Positions 7,514 to 17,430 of a DNA stretch of 64,000 bases are shown here, one piece after another. This DNA is from AG41 sp035943095 (GTDB taxonomy: Bacteria > Gemmatimonadota > Gemmatimonadetes > Gemmatimonadales > GWC2-71-9), in assembly GCA_035943095.1 (NCBI GenBank), contig DASZCN010000114.1, forward strand, positions 1 through 64,000. Reading direction: 5' to 3'. Numbering within the stretch: the first letter of the stretch is position 1; the number at the start of each line of letters is the position of its first letter. The notes beneath the pieces are model-generated. The model was not told the origin of the DNA and made no database searches. It saw nothing but the letters and a program-made list of their open reading frames with translations. Made by a program: the position numbers and the translations under genes.

Positions 7514-8520
7514 GCTGGCTCCGCAGTGATGGTCGTGCCGGCATCACCCCGCAACGCGGCGAGGCCCTGTGACAGCTCTGCGATGATCGCGCGCTGTCCT
7601 CCGACGCGCACGAAATCCGCGGCCGCCTCGACCTTCGGCCGCATGCTCCCGGCGCCCAGCTCCTTTCCGGCGAGCAGGTGGTCCGCCTGGGCCAAGGTGA
7701 GCCGACCGATCGGTTCCTGATGAGGCGTGCCGTATTGCCGGTACACGGCTGCGACGTTGGTGAGAATCAGGAGGACGTCTGCCGCAATATCCCGGCCGAG
7801 GATCGCGGCGACCCGGTCCTTGTCGGCGACCGCGTCGATGCCCTCGAGCCGGAGCATCGGGTCGTCGTAGACCGGAGGTCCGCCGCCCCCGCACGCGACC
7901 ACGATGTGCCCCGCCGCGACCAGGTGACGCACCATGTCCCGCTCGACCACGGCGATCGGCTTGGGGCTCGGCGCGAGCCGGCGCCACCGGCCGGGCTGCT
8001 CTTCGCGCACGGGTACACCCCGCGCCTGGAGGCGGGCGACGCGCACCGCATCGAGCGCGTGTCCGATCGGCTTGGTGGGGGTCCGCAAATTCGGATCGTT
8101 CGTCTCGCACAGCGTCTGCGTCACCAGCGTGACCACCTGGCGGGCGATGCCGGCGCGGGCCAGGGCGTTCTGGAGCGACTGCTGAATCATGTAGCCCATC
8201 CAGCCGGCGGTCGCGGCAACGAGCACGCCCAAAGGGAGCGGCTCGACCTGGTCGGCCGCGATCTCGTTGCGCGCCAGGTCGTCGCCGACCTGGGGACCGT
8301 TGCCGTGCACGAGGGCGATGCGCCACCCGTCCCGCGCCAGGTCGACGATCGGCGCGAGGCTCGAGCGGGTGTGGCGAAACTGATTCGAGATCGTGGGCCG
8401 CTCGTTCGGCGGAGCGACGGCGTTGCCACCGAGCGCGACGACGATCGTCCCGGGGGGCGCGGGTGCGGGTGGGGGTGCCGGTGCGGCGGGGCGGGTGCGG
8501 CGTGCGGTGCGGGCGTTCAC
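7510..8520 (-). CDS. arcC: carbamate kinase
   Basis: Amino-acid kinase fold enzyme interconverting carbamoyl phosphate plus ADP with carbamate plus ATP. Motifs: IVVALGGNAV near the N-terminus, VHGNGPQVG, the C-terminal GSMRPKVEAA and central ACGGGGPPV. I place the start at GTG 8520, which begins 11 bp after the UPF0182 stop; the longer open frame runs into that gene. The first 23 residues are Ala/Pro-rich and come from a GC-rich low-complexity tract, so they are likely a tail and not part of the fold. No arginine deiminase or ornithine transcarbamylase gene is adjacent. Other substrates within the family cannot be excluded. Confidence 0.88.
   Translation of the reverse strand: MNARTARRTRPAAPAPPPAPAPPGTIVVALGGNAVAPPNERPTISNQFRHTRSSLAPIVDLARDGWRIALVHGNGPQVGDDLARNEIAADQVEPLPLGVLVAATAGWMGYMIQQSLQNALARAGIARQVVTLVTQTLCETNDPNLRTPTKPIGHALDAVRVARLQARGVPVREEQPGRWRRLAPSPKPIAVVERDMVRHLVAAGHIVVACGGGGPPVYDDPMLRLEGIDAVADKDRVAAILGRDIAADVLLILTNVAAVYRQYGTPHQEPIGRLTLAQADHLLAGKELGAGSMRPKVEAAADFVRVGGQRAIIAELSQGLAALRGDAGTTITAEPA
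8452..8510. repeat. G-rich hexamer-like low-complexity tract at arcC 5' end
   Basis: On the plus strand the tract is dominated by GTGCGG-like hexamers. At 8452-8475 it has four G-runs of three or more separated by 1-3 bases, a G-quadruplex motif on the arcC template strand. It encodes the Ala/Pro-rich N-terminal tail of the carbamate kinase. Confidence 0.6.
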
Positions 8521-8531
8521 GGCGGCGCAAC

Positions 8532-11006
8532 CTAGTGACGGTTGGGAGGCGGAGCAAGCTTGCGATGTGGCACACCCAGCAGCTGCTCCAGCTCCCGGTA
8601 CACTTGCGCGAACTTCGTGAGGTCGCCGGCGGCGAGGGCCGCGCTTGCCTGTGCGGCGAGCCGGCGCGCCCGTGCCCACCGCCCCGCGAGCGACGTGTCC
8701 ATCGAGACTCTGGGGCCGCCGGTCGCCGCGAGGAGGTCGCGCAGCGCGGCGCCCGGGGTCCGCCCCTGTCCGTGCCGCTCACCCCAGGAGAGAAACACGG
8801 TGTCGATACCCTGCGGCGCTGCCCCGCCCGGCTGCTCGACGAACCGCGCCTGCTCGGAGAAGAGCCTGCCGGCCACGCTCCAGACGCGCAGCATGCCGGG
8901 GGCAGTCGTGTTCGGCGAGCCGAGCAGCAACGGTGGCAGCCGCGCCCCGGCGGGGCGCCAGACGAAGAGCTGCGGCCCGGAGGGCGCCATCGTCCCGGCG
9001 ACCAGGGCGGCGAACGTGCTGCCCGCCTCGAACCCCTGCGCCGTCCACAGGCGGGAGCCCGTCGTGCCCTCCTCGTCCCACGCAGGCGCCGTGAGCTCGA
9101 ACGGCTCCCGTAGCCGCGAGATCCACGGGGTGGTATCGCTCCGCCACCGCCCCACGAGCGCGGCGGCTGCCCGGAACGTCCGCCGGGGGAAGGGCAACTG
9201 AGCGCGCAGCGAGGGCGCGAGGCTGTCGAGCGGACGGATGAGTGGTGTGAGCAGTGTGGACCACGCGACAGCAATGGAATCCGCGCCGGGGGCCAACTGG
9301 ATCCGTGTATCGCCCGTCGTCGCGCTCACGGTCGCGACGAAAGCGGCGCGCGAGTACCGGAGCCAGCGGCCGTCGATGTCCACCGGTCGCACGAGGGGGA
9401 AGGCTTCGGCGTCCAAATAGCCGTACGTCACCCACCACAGGGCGCCGTCGGCGATGACCGGAATGGGTTCGTCGAAAGTCGCGAACGGCGCAAGGCGCCG
9501 GAGGCGGGGGAAGATGTTGCGTCGCCACAGGAGCACGAGCCCGTCTGTTTCCCGGCGGGCGAGCACTGGACTCTGGAGGGCCCAGGCAAGTGCGATGCGA
9601 CGCCACCCAGAGGTAAGTGCGACCCCGGCGGGACGCAACGCGGGCCATGTGTCCGGGGAAGCGACTACGAACCCCTCGAAATGGGGTCCGAACCAGGTCA
9701 CCGAATCACGCGTTCCAACGGGCGTGAACTCGAGGACGGAGTCTTCCTCCACGGCGGCCACGGGGGCGCGCGCGCGGGCCCCGGCGCCCCGATGGACCGC
9801 TGCCCAGTCCGGCTGTCGGCTCGAAGGCGGACTGCTATCGAGCGCGGGCTGAAACGCAACGATCCACGCCGGCCGACCCCCGAGTGAATGCGCGGCGAGT
9901 GCGCTGCTCACGGGCGTCGCCTCGGGTCGGGCCGCTGTTGTCGCCATGACTCGCGACGCGTCCCAGACGGGGAGCGCGGCGACCGCCGCCTCGGGAGTCG
10001 CGAACCCGCGCGGCAGCCGCTCCACCGGAAGCGGCGTCCCGAATGCCAGGCGCTCGAGCCGCCGTTGCGCAGCTACGAGCGCCGTATCGGCGAGCGGGAC
10101 GTCGGCTTCGCGCGATTCGGGAGGAGGAGGCGGGCCGGGAATGACGGTGAACCCGATGAGTTCCGCGGCGCAGAGCATACCCCAGGCGGACACCAGCACG
10201 ACCGGCTTCTCGCGCAGGCCCCAGACGAGACTCGCGCCGGCCGTGGCGAACCCGAAGGCAGCGACGATCGGGGCGGCGGGAAGGCGAAGGTCGAGCGCCC
10301 GCTGCGTGAGCGAGCCGTGTAGCCCGGCCACAGTTTCGGCGGGATCGAGGAGGGCGCCCCATGCGAGTGCCAGCGCGAGCAACGCCAGCAGCAGCCCGAG
10401 GTGCGCGCGGGCGTGCGCGTTGGCGTAGGGGAGCCAGCGGCGGAACCGCAAGGGGCCGATCCCGACATACAGCAGCGCCACCACCGCCGTCGCCGCGCTC
10501 ACGGCGAGCAACGAAAATCCTCGCAAGCGCTCGGTCCAGGGCAACCGGGCAACGTAGTAGCCGAGATCCCGTTGGAGCACAGGGTCGAGGACGCCTAGGG
10601 ACGGCGCGCGCGACGCCAGCGCGGCGTGCATCCACCAGTCGCCCGTGCCGAGCGTCAGGAGAAACCCGCACACCAGGCCGGCCCCGATCGTGCCGGCGAG
10701 GAGGAGGTTCTGAGGCACCGCCTCGACGATCTCCAAGTCCCCGAGCCGGCGGGAGAGCTGCATCGAGCCGATCGAACGGTAGACGAGGAGGAGATTCGCG
10801 GTGGCCCAGGTGACGGCGGCGAGCAAGAGCACCCCTGAGATGAGACGCGCGAAGTCACGCTCTCCCACATAAGCGATTCCGCCCGGGATCGTGGTGGCCC
10901 ACGCCCGTTCGGCGGTCTCGAGGGCGATCCAGCGCCCTCCGCCCAGCACCACCACGAGGAGCCCGATGGCCAGCACCAGCGCCCAGCGGCGGGCGGCGGG
11001 CTTCAC
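8532..11006 (-). CDS. UPF0182 family integral membrane protein
   Basis: Large membrane protein of unknown function, 824 residues. About seven hydrophobic segments fill the first 290 residues, followed by a long soluble domain. Family-like stretches include DPVLQRDLGYYVARLPW in the membrane half and a C-terminal LTKFAQVYRELEQLLG helix. It overlaps the phosphohexomutase stop by 4 bp. The soluble part is Ala/Arg-rich and less conserved, so assignment rests mainly on topology, length and these motifs. No enzymatic residues are apparent. Confidence 0.75.
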   Translation of the reverse strand: MKPAARRWALVLAIGLLVVVLGGGRWIALETAERAWATTIPGGIAYVGERDFARLISGVLLLAAVTWATANLLLVYRSIGSMQLSRRLGDLEIVEAVPQNLLLAGTIGAGLVCGFLLTLGTGDWWMHAALASRAPSLGVLDPVLQRDLGYYVARLPWTERLRGFSLLAVSAATAVVALLYVGIGPLRFRRWLPYANAHARAHLGLLLALLALALAWGALLDPAETVAGLHGSLTQRALDLRLPAAPIVAAFGFATAGASLVWGLREKPVVLVSAWGMLCAAELIGFTVIPGPPPPPESREADVPLADTALVAAQRRLERLAFGTPLPVERLPRGFATPEAAVAALPVWDASRVMATTAARPEATPVSSALAAHSLGGRPAWIVAFQPALDSSPPSSRQPDWAAVHRGAGARARAPVAAVEEDSVLEFTPVGTRDSVTWFGPHFEGFVVASPDTWPALRPAGVALTSGWRRIALAWALQSPVLARRETDGLVLLWRRNIFPRLRRLAPFATFDEPIPVIADGALWWVTYGYLDAEAFPLVRPVDIDGRWLRYSRAAFVATVSATTGDTRIQLAPGADSIAVAWSTLLTPLIRPLDSLAPSLRAQLPFPRRTFRAAAALVGRWRSDTTPWISRLREPFELTAPAWDEEGTTGSRLWTAQGFEAGSTFAALVAGTMAPSGPQLFVWRPAGARLPPLLLGSPNTTAPGMLRVWSVAGRLFSEQARFVEQPGGAAPQGIDTVFLSWGERHGQGRTPGAALRDLLAATGGPRVSMDTSLAGRWARARRLAAQASAALAAGDLTKFAQVYRELEQLLGVPHRKLAPPPNRH

Positions 11007-12391
11007 GCGCGGGCGCTCTGCGCCGCGAGCCAGCTCTCGACTTCGGTTCGGTAGGCACTGAGCGCGACCGCGGTCGCCGCCTCAAAGCGGAGCACCAGCA
11101 CCGGCTGCGTGTTCGACGCGCGCAACAGCCCCCATCCCTCCGCGAATGTGATGCGCACACCATCGAGCGTGGACACGGGATATTTGGCGGCGAAGTGCCG
11201 GGCGGCCCGCTCCACGATTTCGAACTTGCGCTCGTCAGGGCAATCGACGCGCATCTCGGGCGTCGCGATGGTCACGGGAAGGTCGGCGAGGAGACGGGAG
11301 AGAGGGCCACCCTGCTCCGCCTGATACCGCAGCAGGCGTGCTGCGGCGAACAGCGCGTCATCGAACCCGTACCAGTCGCCACCGAAGAACATGTGCCCGC
11401 TCATTTCTCCCGCGAGCGGTGCACGGGTCTCCTTCATCTTCTGCTTGATCAGCGAGTGGCCCGTCTTCCACATGACGGGTTGCAGCCCGACGCGCGCGAG
11501 CTCCCGCGGCAGAACCTCCGAGCATTTGACGTCGAAGATCACCGCCTGGGCTCCCCCCCCCGTCTTCCCCAGGCGGCGGGCGAGGTCCCGGCCGAGCAGC
11601 ACGAGCAGCTGATCACCGAAGACGGGACGACCCCGCTCGTCCACGGCGCCGATCCGGTCGCCGTCGCCGTCGAAGGCGATGCCGAGCTCGGCCTGTTCGC
11701 GCTGCACCGTGGCCTGCAGGTCGCGAAGGTTGTCGGGCACCGTCGGGTCGGGATGGTGGTTCGGGAACCTGCCGTCGGACTCGCAGAAGAGCGGCACCAC
11801 CTCCGCGCCGAGCCGCCGGAGCGTGTCGACCGCGATGAGGCTCGACACACCGTTGCCACAGTCCACCACCACTTTGACGCGACGCGGAAGAGGGCCGTTG
11901 CGCTCGACGATGGCGTCGCGATAGCGCGGCAGCACGGTGCGATCCTGTACGCGCTTGCCGCCCGCGCGCGCCGGCGTACGCCCTTCCTCGATGAGACGCC
12001 GCAACCCTTGAATCTCGGCGCCGTAGATCGGGTCGGGGCCAAGCACGAGCTTGAAGCCGTTGAACTCGGGCGGGTTGTGCGACCCGGTGACCTGGACGCC
12101 ACCGTCCACATCGAGCGTGTGGGTGGCGAAGTAGAGCGCCGGCGTCGGCAGCTCGCCGACATCGACGGCCACGCCGCCTGCGGCCGCGACGCCATCCTGC
12201 ACCCCGCCGGCAAACCCGGCGCCCGAGGGGCGATTGTCGCGTCCCACGGCGAGCTTGGGTGCACGTCCCAGGCGCTCCCACCCGATAGTCGCGACGGCCT
12301 GCCCGATGGCGCGCGCCACGTCGACCGTGAGCTGGTCACCCACGGTGCCGCGGATATCGTATTCGCGGAAGATGGCGGCGGGCAGCTTCAC
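11003..12391 (-). CDS. phosphomannomutase/phosphoglucomutase
   Basis: Alpha-D-phosphohexomutase, 462 residues, cytoplasmic, moving phosphate between C1 and C6 of glucose or mannose for cell-envelope sugars. All four domain signatures are present: catalytic serine in TGSHNPPEF (Ser104), metal-binding DGDGDR (Asp241, 243, 245), the sugar loop GEMSGHMFFGG, and the C-terminal phosphate loop in the RASNTQP region. The sequence resembles the dual-specificity AlgC/ManB type; the preferred sugar cannot be decided here. It begins 15 bp after nuoN. Confidence 0.92.
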   Translation of the reverse strand: MKLPAAIFREYDIRGTVGDQLTVDVARAIGQAVATIGWERLGRAPKLAVGRDNRPSGAGFAGGVQDGVAAAGGVAVDVGELPTPALYFATHTLDVDGGVQVTGSHNPPEFNGFKLVLGPDPIYGAEIQGLRRLIEEGRTPARAGGKRVQDRTVLPRYRDAIVERNGPLPRRVKVVVDCGNGVSSLIAVDTLRRLGAEVVPLFCESDGRFPNHHPDPTVPDNLRDLQATVQREQAELGIAFDGDGDRIGAVDERGRPVFGDQLLVLLGRDLARRLGKTGGGAQAVIFDVKCSEVLPRELARVGLQPVMWKTGHSLIKQKMKETRAPLAGEMSGHMFFGGDWYGFDDALFAAARLLRYQAEQGGPLSRLLADLPVTIATPEMRVDCPDERKFEIVERAARHFAAKYPVSTLDGVRITFAEGWGLLRASNTQPVLVLRFEAATAVALSAYRTEVESWLAAQSARA

Positions 12392-12406
12392 GAATCCCGC
12401 CGGAGA

Positions 12407-13942
12407 TCAGCGCCCGATGGCGGGGGACGCGGACGACGCGGGCGCGGCGGCGCTGGCGGCGGGAACCGCGTGCAATCCCTCGCCCGTCGTTCTCGCCAGA
12501 TCGAGCAGCCGGTTCGGGCGAACGCCGAAGAAGAGCACCCCGACCACGGACACAGCGACGGCCACCGCCCCCAGGCGACCGAGGCGCACACCCGCGTGGG
12601 CCTGCTCGAACGGTTCCGGCTTCATGTACATCGCCATGATGACCGGGAGATAGTAGCCTGCCGACACGACGCTCGTAAGGACGAGCACCGTCGCGAGGAA
12701 CAGACGGCCCGCGTCGGCAGCCGCCACGAGGATGTACCACTTCCCGATGAACCCCGCCGTTCCCGGGAAGCCGAGGAGGGACAACATGCACACGGCCAAC
12801 GCGAACGCGAGCCATGGTCGCCGCTGGCCCAGGCCTGCGAGGTCGTCGATACGGACGTCGCGCTCGCCATCTCGCCCGCTGGCGGCGAGCAGGCCGAACG
12901 CCGCCAGCGTGGTGAGCGCGTACGCGACGAGGTACACGAGGAGCGCGCCGGCGCCCGCCTCCCCGCCGACCGCCACGGCGACGAGGAGGTAGCCGGCATG
13001 AGCGACCGAGGAGTAGGCGAGCATCCGTTTGACGGTGCGTTGGGCCAGCGCGATCACATTCCCTGCCACCATGGTCGCGACGGCAAGCCCCGAGACGATC
13101 TCGTGCCACGCCGGCACTCCAGCGAACGCTTCGGTCAACACGCGATAGAGCGCCGCGAACGCCGCCGCCTTGACGGCCGTCGCCATGTAGCCGGTCACCG
13201 GCGTGGGCGCACCGTCGTAGACGTCGGGCGCCCACATGTGGAACGGCACGGCGGCCACCTTGAACCCGAAGCCGACGAGCAGTAATCCAAGGCCGATCAG
13301 GAGCATCGGGTTGTTGGCGAGGCCGAGCGTCCGCACCTGGATTCCGATCTGCGTCAGGTTAGTGGAGGCGGTGGCACCGTATACCAGGGCGATGCCGTAC
13401 AGCAAGAAGCCCGACGCGAACGCCCCGAGCAGGAAGTACTTGAGCGCCGCCTCGGCGGCGGCGGGACTCCGCCGGTTGATCCCGGCGAGCACGTAGACCG
13501 AGACCGACATGAGCTCGAGGCCCAGGAACACCACCATCAGATCGTCACCACCGGCCATGAGCATCATGCCGAGCGTCGCGAACAGCAGCAGGACGTAGTA
13601 CTCGGGCACGAGCAGACGCTCGCGCTCGAGGTACTCGAACGACAGGACGACGGTGACCGCGGTGGCGCCCAACACCAGCCAGTCGACAACCACCCGGAAG
13701 TCGTCGACGGCGATCATCGCCGGCGCGCCGTTCGCGCGGGCGCCGTTCCACCACAGCCAGCCCGCGGCCGCGGCCGCCGCCGCGAGACCAACGAGTCCGA
13801 GCCAGCCGACCGTCCGCGTGTCGCCAGCCGTCCGGTGGCGCCAGGCCGCCACCAGGAGGACCGCCATCCCCGCGACGGCGAGGACGAGCTCGGGGGCGAG
13901 GGCGCGCAGCAGGTCGCCCGGCACCGAGAGGTCGAGGCTCAT
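12407..13942 (-). CDS. nuoN: NADH-quinone oxidoreductase subunit N
   Basis: Antiporter-like proton-pumping membrane subunit of complex I, 511 residues with about 14 hydrophobic segments. Family features include the conserved glutamate helix and the VAAVPFHMWAPDVYDGAPTPV stretch containing a pumping-channel region. ATG 13942 overlaps the nuoM stop (ATGA), which rules out the longer upstream frame. Last subunit gene of the operon. Confidence 0.96.
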   Translation of the reverse strand: MSLDLSVPGDLLRALAPELVLAVAGMAVLLVAAWRHRTAGDTRTVGWLGLVGLAAAAAAAGWLWWNGARANGAPAMIAVDDFRVVVDWLVLGATAVTVVLSFEYLERERLLVPEYYVLLLFATLGMMLMAGGDDLMVVFLGLELMSVSVYVLAGINRRSPAAAEAALKYFLLGAFASGFLLYGIALVYGATASTNLTQIGIQVRTLGLANNPMLLIGLGLLLVGFGFKVAAVPFHMWAPDVYDGAPTPVTGYMATAVKAAAFAALYRVLTEAFAGVPAWHEIVSGLAVATMVAGNVIALAQRTVKRMLAYSSVAHAGYLLVAVAVGGEAGAGALLVYLVAYALTTLAAFGLLAASGRDGERDVRIDDLAGLGQRRPWLAFALAVCMLSLLGFPGTAGFIGKWYILVAAADAGRLFLATVLVLTSVVSAGYYLPVIMAMYMKPEPFEQAHAGVRLGRLGAVAVAVSVVGVLFFGVRPNRLLDLARTTGEGLHAVPAASAAAPASSASPAIGR

Positions 13943-15447
13943 CGCGCCGCCGTGAACGCCGCCGCGTTCAGCCGGACCGTTTGAATGAGCTGTCGAGACG
14001 CGGGCTCGATCCGCCGGAGAATCGGCTGGGGGTACACGCCGATCCACAGGATGCAGGCGATCAGCGGTACCAGCACGGCGAGCTCGCGCGGCGAGAGGTC
14101 GGGGAGCTTCTCATTCGCCGGCTTGTCGAGCGGATTGTAGATCACGCGCTGCAACGCCGGCAACATGTACATCGCCGCGATAATCACGCCCGTGGTCGCG
14201 ATGAGCGCCGCCAACGGGTAGGTGCGGAACACCCCCACCAGGACGAGGAACTCGCCCACGAATCCGTTCGTGATGGGCAGCCCGATCGACGAGAGCGACA
14301 CGACGGTCAGCACCGCCGCCAGCATCGGGACGACCCTGGCGATTCCACCGAACGCCTCGATCAGCCGGGAATGGCGCCGCTCGTACAGCATGCCGACCAG
14401 GAAGAACAGCGCCCCGGTCGAGATTCCGTGATTGATCATCACCATGAGCGCGCCCTGCACGCTCTGGAGCGTCAGCGCCCAGATGCCGAGCGTCACGAAG
14501 CCCAGATGCGCCACGGATGAGTACGCGATCAGCTTCTTGAAGTCCGGCTGCACCATCGCCACGAGGCCGCCGTAGATGATCCCGATGAGCGCGAGGAGGA
14601 CGACGATCCGCTGGACGCCGGGGTGCAGCGCGACGGCGGGAAACAGCGGGAGCGCGAACCGCAGGAAGCCGTACGTGCCCATCTTCAGGAGGACGCCGGC
14701 GAGGAGCACGGAGCCCGCCGTGGGCGCCTCGACGTGCGCATCGGGCAGCCACGTGTGGAACGGGAACATCGGCACTTTGATCGCGAACGCCAGGAAGAAC
14801 GCGCCGAACAGCCAGAAGGCCAGCGGACCGAGCCCCCCGACGTGAGCGATGAGCGTGGAGTACGCGAACGAGTAGACGCCCGTCCGCTGCGCGACTACGT
14901 GCACGAGTACGAGGATCGCCGCGAGCATCAGGAGGGATCCGAAGAACGTGTAAATGAAAAACTTGATGGCCGCGTACAGCCGTCGCTCCCCGCCCCAGAC
15001 CCCGATGATGAAGTACATCGGGATGAGCATCAGCTCCCACATCACGTAGAACAGGAACAGGTCGAGCGACACGAACACGCCGATCATGCCCGATGTGAGG
15101 ACCAGCAGCAGCGAATAGAAGCCGCGCTCGCGCGTGGTGATGTAGCTGTAGCTCCCGAGCACCGACAGCGGGACCAGGAACGTGGTCAAGAGAACCATGA
15201 ACAGCGAGATCCCGTCGACCCCCACGGTGTAATGGATCCCCCAGCTCTGGATCCAGGGCGCGTCGAGCGTGAACTGCACGCCGCCCTCGGGCGCGAACAT
15301 CCACCATAAGGGAACGGAGAGACCGAACTCGATGAGGCTGGCCGCGAGCGCCAGATGTTTGGCCCACCGCGGCGGTGCGAGCAGGACTCCGGCGGCGGCG
15401 ACCGTCGGCCAGGCGATCAGCGCGGTGAGCACCCAATCCCGGTACAT
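13939..15447 (-). CDS. nuoM: NADH-quinone oxidoreductase subunit M
   Basis: Second antiporter-like membrane subunit, 502 residues, about 14 membrane segments. MWELMLIPMYFIIGVWGG carries the conserved TM5 glutamate, and KVPMFPFHTWLPDAHVEAPT the channel lysine and broken-helix region. It starts 3 bp after the nuoL stop. Confidence 0.97.
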   Translation of the reverse strand: MYRDWVLTALIAWPTVAAAGVLLAPPRWAKHLALAASLIEFGLSVPLWWMFAPEGGVQFTLDAPWIQSWGIHYTVGVDGISLFMVLLTTFLVPLSVLGSYSYITTRERGFYSLLLVLTSGMIGVFVSLDLFLFYVMWELMLIPMYFIIGVWGGERRLYAAIKFFIYTFFGSLLMLAAILVLVHVVAQRTGVYSFAYSTLIAHVGGLGPLAFWLFGAFFLAFAIKVPMFPFHTWLPDAHVEAPTAGSVLLAGVLLKMGTYGFLRFALPLFPAVALHPGVQRIVVLLALIGIIYGGLVAMVQPDFKKLIAYSSVAHLGFVTLGIWALTLQSVQGALMVMINHGISTGALFFLVGMLYERRHSRLIEAFGGIARVVPMLAAVLTVVSLSSIGLPITNGFVGEFLVLVGVFRTYPLAALIATTGVIIAAMYMLPALQRVIYNPLDKPANEKLPDLSPRELAVLVPLIACILWIGVYPQPILRRIEPASRQLIQTVRLNAAAFTAAR

Positions 15448-15450
15448 GGG

Positions 15451-17430
15451 CTACTTCAAGGCCGCGACGAGGACGGCGAGCACCCCGACGACGAACCCGA
15501 CGACGTACACACCGACCTCGCCGGTCTGCAGCCGGCTTCCGATCCAGCCGAGCGCCCGCGTGACGACCGCCGTGCCGTCCACCAGGAATCCGTCCACGAT
15601 CCGCACGTCCACGATCTTCCACAGGACCTCGCGCGACACCCACGTGATGGGTCGCACCAAGACGGCGTCGTATAGCTCGTCCACGTACCACTTCTTCCAC
15701 AGGATCCGGCCCAGGCCCGATTCGGGGGCCGCTGCGCGAGCCGGTACGAGCTCCTCCGGGCGGAGGAGGCGGAACGCTCCCATGATGCCGAGCCCCGCGA
15801 CGAGCACTGCGCCGACCACCAAGGCCCACTCCGTCGCACGCGGAAGTTCGACCAAGGGGCTCAGCCTGCTGGCCGCAGCGGTGACCGGGTCGAGCCAGCG
15901 CTCCAGGAAGGCGCCGCCGCCGAACAACGGTGCCACGTTGAGCGCGCCCCCGGCCACGGTAAGCGCGCCAAGCACCACGAGCGGCCCCGTCATGCTCCAC
16001 GGTGCTTCGTGGAGGTGCTCGCGCTCGCGCTCCCCGGTCCGGTTGGGACCGTGGAACGTGTAGAGCATGAGGCGCGTCATGTAGAACGCGGTGAGGAGCG
16101 CGGCGCCGATCCCCATGGCCCAGAAGACGTACCAAGCGGGCCGCACCGTCCCTTCGGCAAACGCGGCGCCGAGGATCTCGTCCTTCGAGAAGAATCCGGC
16201 GAACGGTGGGATGCCCGCGATCGCCAGGGTGGCGATCCACATGAGCCGGGCGGTCCACGGCAGGTAGCGAGCGAGCCCACCCATGTTGCGCATGTCCTGG
16301 GCGTCGTCGTGCGAATGGGTGGCGTGATATGCCCGGTGCATGGCGTGGATCACACTGCCCGACCCGAGGAACAGGAGGGCCTTGAAGAAGGCGTGCGTCG
16401 CGAGGTGGAAGATGCCCGCGGCATATGCCCCCGTGCCCACGCCGACGAACATGTACCCGAGCTGCGAAATGGTGGAGTAGGCGAGCACGCGCTTGATGTC
16501 CCACTGCTTGAGCGCGATGGTGGCCGCGAAGAGCGCCGTGAGCGCGCCGACGCCCGCCACCGTCGCGCTCGCGGTCGGCGACAGGGCGAACAGCACCCCG
16601 CACCGTGCCACCAGATACACGCCCGCGGTCACCATCGTGGCGGCATGGATCAGGGCGGACACCGGTGTGGGGCCCTGCATGGCATCCGGCAGCCACGTAT
16701 ACAACGGGATCTGAGCCGACTTGCCGGTGCAGCCGAGGAACAGGAACAATGTGATCGCGGTGATCAACGCGCCGGCGGGCGCAAACACGGCCGGTGCTTT
16801 GGAGAATACCGTGACGAAGTCGAGCGATCCGACGCGCCAGAAGATCAGGAACATCGCGACCAGAAACCCGAAGTCGCCGATCCGGTTCACGATGAACGCC
16901 TTCTTGCCTGCATCGCCGTTGATCTTTTCGTTGAACCAGAACCCGATCAGGAGGTAGGAGCAGAGCCCAACGCCCTCCCAGCCGACAAACATCACTGGGA
17001 AGCTCGCCCCCAGCACGAGGACGAGCATGAAGAACACGAAGAGGTTCAAGTACGCGAAGTAGCGCGCGTACCCGGGGTCTTCATGCATGTAGCCGACACT
17101 GAACCCATGGATCAGCGCGCCGACGCCGGTGACGATGAGGATCATCACCGCGGAGAGCTGGTCGAGCTGCAGCGCGAAGGGCACCTGCAGCTCCCCCGCG
17201 GGAATCCAGTCCCAATAGCGGAACACGAGAGGGGCCGTCGCGTGCTGCCCGCCAAACTCGATCACGGCGAGCGCGGCCGCCGCGAACGCGAGCACCAGCG
17301 TTCCCACGCCGACGATCGACACCGCGCGCTTGGCACCTGGTCGGGTGAGGGCGAGGGTGCCGTTGAGCACGAAGCCCAGCAACGGGAGCGCCGGCACGAC
17401 CCAAAGCAAGGACAACGGGATCGCGGGCAT
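15451..17430 (-). CDS. nuoL: NADH-quinone oxidoreductase subunit L
   Basis: Distal antiporter-like subunit with the long lateral helix, 659 residues. GKSAQIPLYTWLPDAMQGPT is diagnostic. The C-terminal 120 residues contain the amphipathic helix region and the last anchoring segment. ATG 17430 overlaps the nuoK stop by one base (TGATG); the longer open frame is shadow of nuoK and nuoJ. Confidence 0.97.
   Translation of the reverse strand: MPAIPLSLLWVVPALPLLGFVLNGTLALTRPGAKRAVSIVGVGTLVLAFAAAALAVIEFGGQHATAPLVFRYWDWIPAGELQVPFALQLDQLSAVMILIVTGVGALIHGFSVGYMHEDPGYARYFAYLNLFVFFMLVLVLGASFPVMFVGWEGVGLCSYLLIGFWFNEKINGDAGKKAFIVNRIGDFGFLVAMFLIFWRVGSLDFVTVFSKAPAVFAPAGALITAITLFLFLGCTGKSAQIPLYTWLPDAMQGPTPVSALIHAATMVTAGVYLVARCGVLFALSPTASATVAGVGALTALFAATIALKQWDIKRVLAYSTISQLGYMFVGVGTGAYAAGIFHLATHAFFKALLFLGSGSVIHAMHRAYHATHSHDDAQDMRNMGGLARYLPWTARLMWIATLAIAGIPPFAGFFSKDEILGAAFAEGTVRPAWYVFWAMGIGAALLTAFYMTRLMLYTFHGPNRTGEREREHLHEAPWSMTGPLVVLGALTVAGGALNVAPLFGGGAFLERWLDPVTAAASRLSPLVELPRATEWALVVGAVLVAGLGIMGAFRLLRPEELVPARAAAPESGLGRILWKKWYVDELYDAVLVRPITWVSREVLWKIVDVRIVDGFLVDGTAVVTRALGWIGSRLQTGEVGVYVVGFVVGVLAVLVAALK

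Noticed and set aside
11195..13285. 696-residue plus-strand open frame
   Set aside because: Antisense to the phosphohexomutase and nuoN, with low-complexity Arg/His/Gly composition. The minus-strand genes have full family signatures.
14111..16696. 861-residue minus-strand frame across the nuoM/nuoL junction
   Set aside because: Out of frame with both nuo genes and extremely Arg/Gly-rich; a shadow.
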